Assembly: GCA_902489445.1 (NCBI GenBank)
Contig: CABTZX010000054.1
Coordinates: forward strand, 1 to 6,138
Source: an uncultured Bacteroidales bacterium
GTDB lineage: Bacteria; Bacteroidota; Bacteroidia; Bacteroidales; Porphyromonadaceae
Direction: 5' to 3'
DNA: 6,138 bases
The notes under the pieces were generated by a model, which saw only the letters and a list, made by a program, of their open reading frames with translations, searched no databases and was not told where the DNA came from. This document shows positions 6,051-6,138 of this stretch, in pieces. Made by a program: the position numbers and the translations under genes. The first letter of the stretch is position 1; each line of letters opens with the position of its first letter.

Positions 6051-6058
6051 CAAAGGTA
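6051..6058 (-). promoter_or_regulatory. Inward-facing Bacteroidota -7 box in the right element
   Basis: On the minus strand this reads TACCTTTG, an exact TAnnTTTG match conserved with the left copy. A TTG lies 17 nt upstream on that strand, a somewhat short spacing for a -33 element. A transcript would read through the core and 17-bp array towards the antisense strand of the FAH-fold gene. Confidence 0.45.
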
Positions 6059-6076
6059 CAACACGGCATACCCCCC

Positions 6077-6136
6077 AAGTGTATTAAAGTGTATCGAAGT
6101 GTATTAAAGTGTATCGTAACGTATCCTAACGTATCG
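6077..6136 (-). repeat. Six-copy 10-bp tandem array, right
   Basis: Units in window orientation are AAGTGTATTA, AAGTGTATCG, AAGTGTATTA, AAGTGTATCG, TAACGTATCC and TAACGTATCG, so the first four are two exact copies of a 20-bp super-unit. This array is more regular than the left one. It runs to the window edge and may continue. Confidence 0.9.
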
Positions 6137-6138
6137 AA

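Larger units (their letters stand above)
5725..6138 (-). repeat. Right copy of the compound MITE-like repeat element, inverted and longer
   Basis: This is the inverted partner of the left element, about 135 nt longer. Reading inwards on the minus strand it has six 10-bp units (6077-6136), a core with TACCTTTG (6051-6058), twelve 17-bp units (5777-5980), and the conserved inner end (5732-5767). The 436 bases between the last gene and the window end are filled almost entirely by this element; no coding region is supported. It extends one base further than the left copy before the window stops. Confidence 0.9.

Noticed and set aside
1..6138. Complete composite transposon
   Set aside because: There is no transposase, integrase or resolvase gene, target duplications cannot be seen, and the cargo is ordinary chromosomal genes. 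The inverted elements are better described as dispersed repeats until shown otherwise.

Overview
The window looks like DNA from a Bacteroidota bacterium, most likely Porphyromonas or a close relative. Three things point there. One gene is a convincing homologue of PorE, a type IX secretion lipoprotein studied in Porphyromonas gingivalis. The promoter-like sites match the Bacteroidota -7 consensus TAnnTTTG. The intergenic DNA carries MITE-like elements built from short tandem bricks, a style known in Porphyromonas. No species can be named from this sequence alone.

Layout: (1) 1-278, left copy of a compound repeat element. (2) 279-374, short spacer. (3) 375-1880, minus strand, a CPA1-type K+/H+ antiporter. 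(4) 1881-2052, divergent promoter region with TAnnTTTG boxes facing both ways. (5) 2053-5702, plus strand, a tight four-gene run: queD, queE, porE and a fumarylacetoacetate-hydrolase-fold gene that has lost its expected active-site residues. Gaps are 3 nt and 9 nt, with a 46-nt overlap between queE and porE. (6) 5703-6138, right copy of the repeat element, in inverted orientation.

The clearest unusual structure is the pair of inverted elements. Positions 1-214 match the reverse complement of 5924-6138 without gaps and with 13 mismatches by hand count, about 94% identity. A further 36-nt block (236-271 against 5732-5767) matches with one mismatch. Each element has an outer array of six 10-bp units, a core of about 95 bp with an inward-facing TAnnTTTG box and small hairpins, an inner array of 17-bp units, and a conserved inner end. 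The copies differ mainly in the number of 17-bp units, by about eight. No transposase is present. The two ends coincide to within one base, so the window may be a draft contig that broke at both repeat copies.

Functionally, queD and queE catalyse consecutive steps towards 7-deazaguanine (queuosine tRNA modification), while PorE is an envelope component of the type IX secretion system. Their shared operon is probably co-transcription without a shared pathway. The antiporter is divergently transcribed and acts separately in monovalent cation and pH balance.
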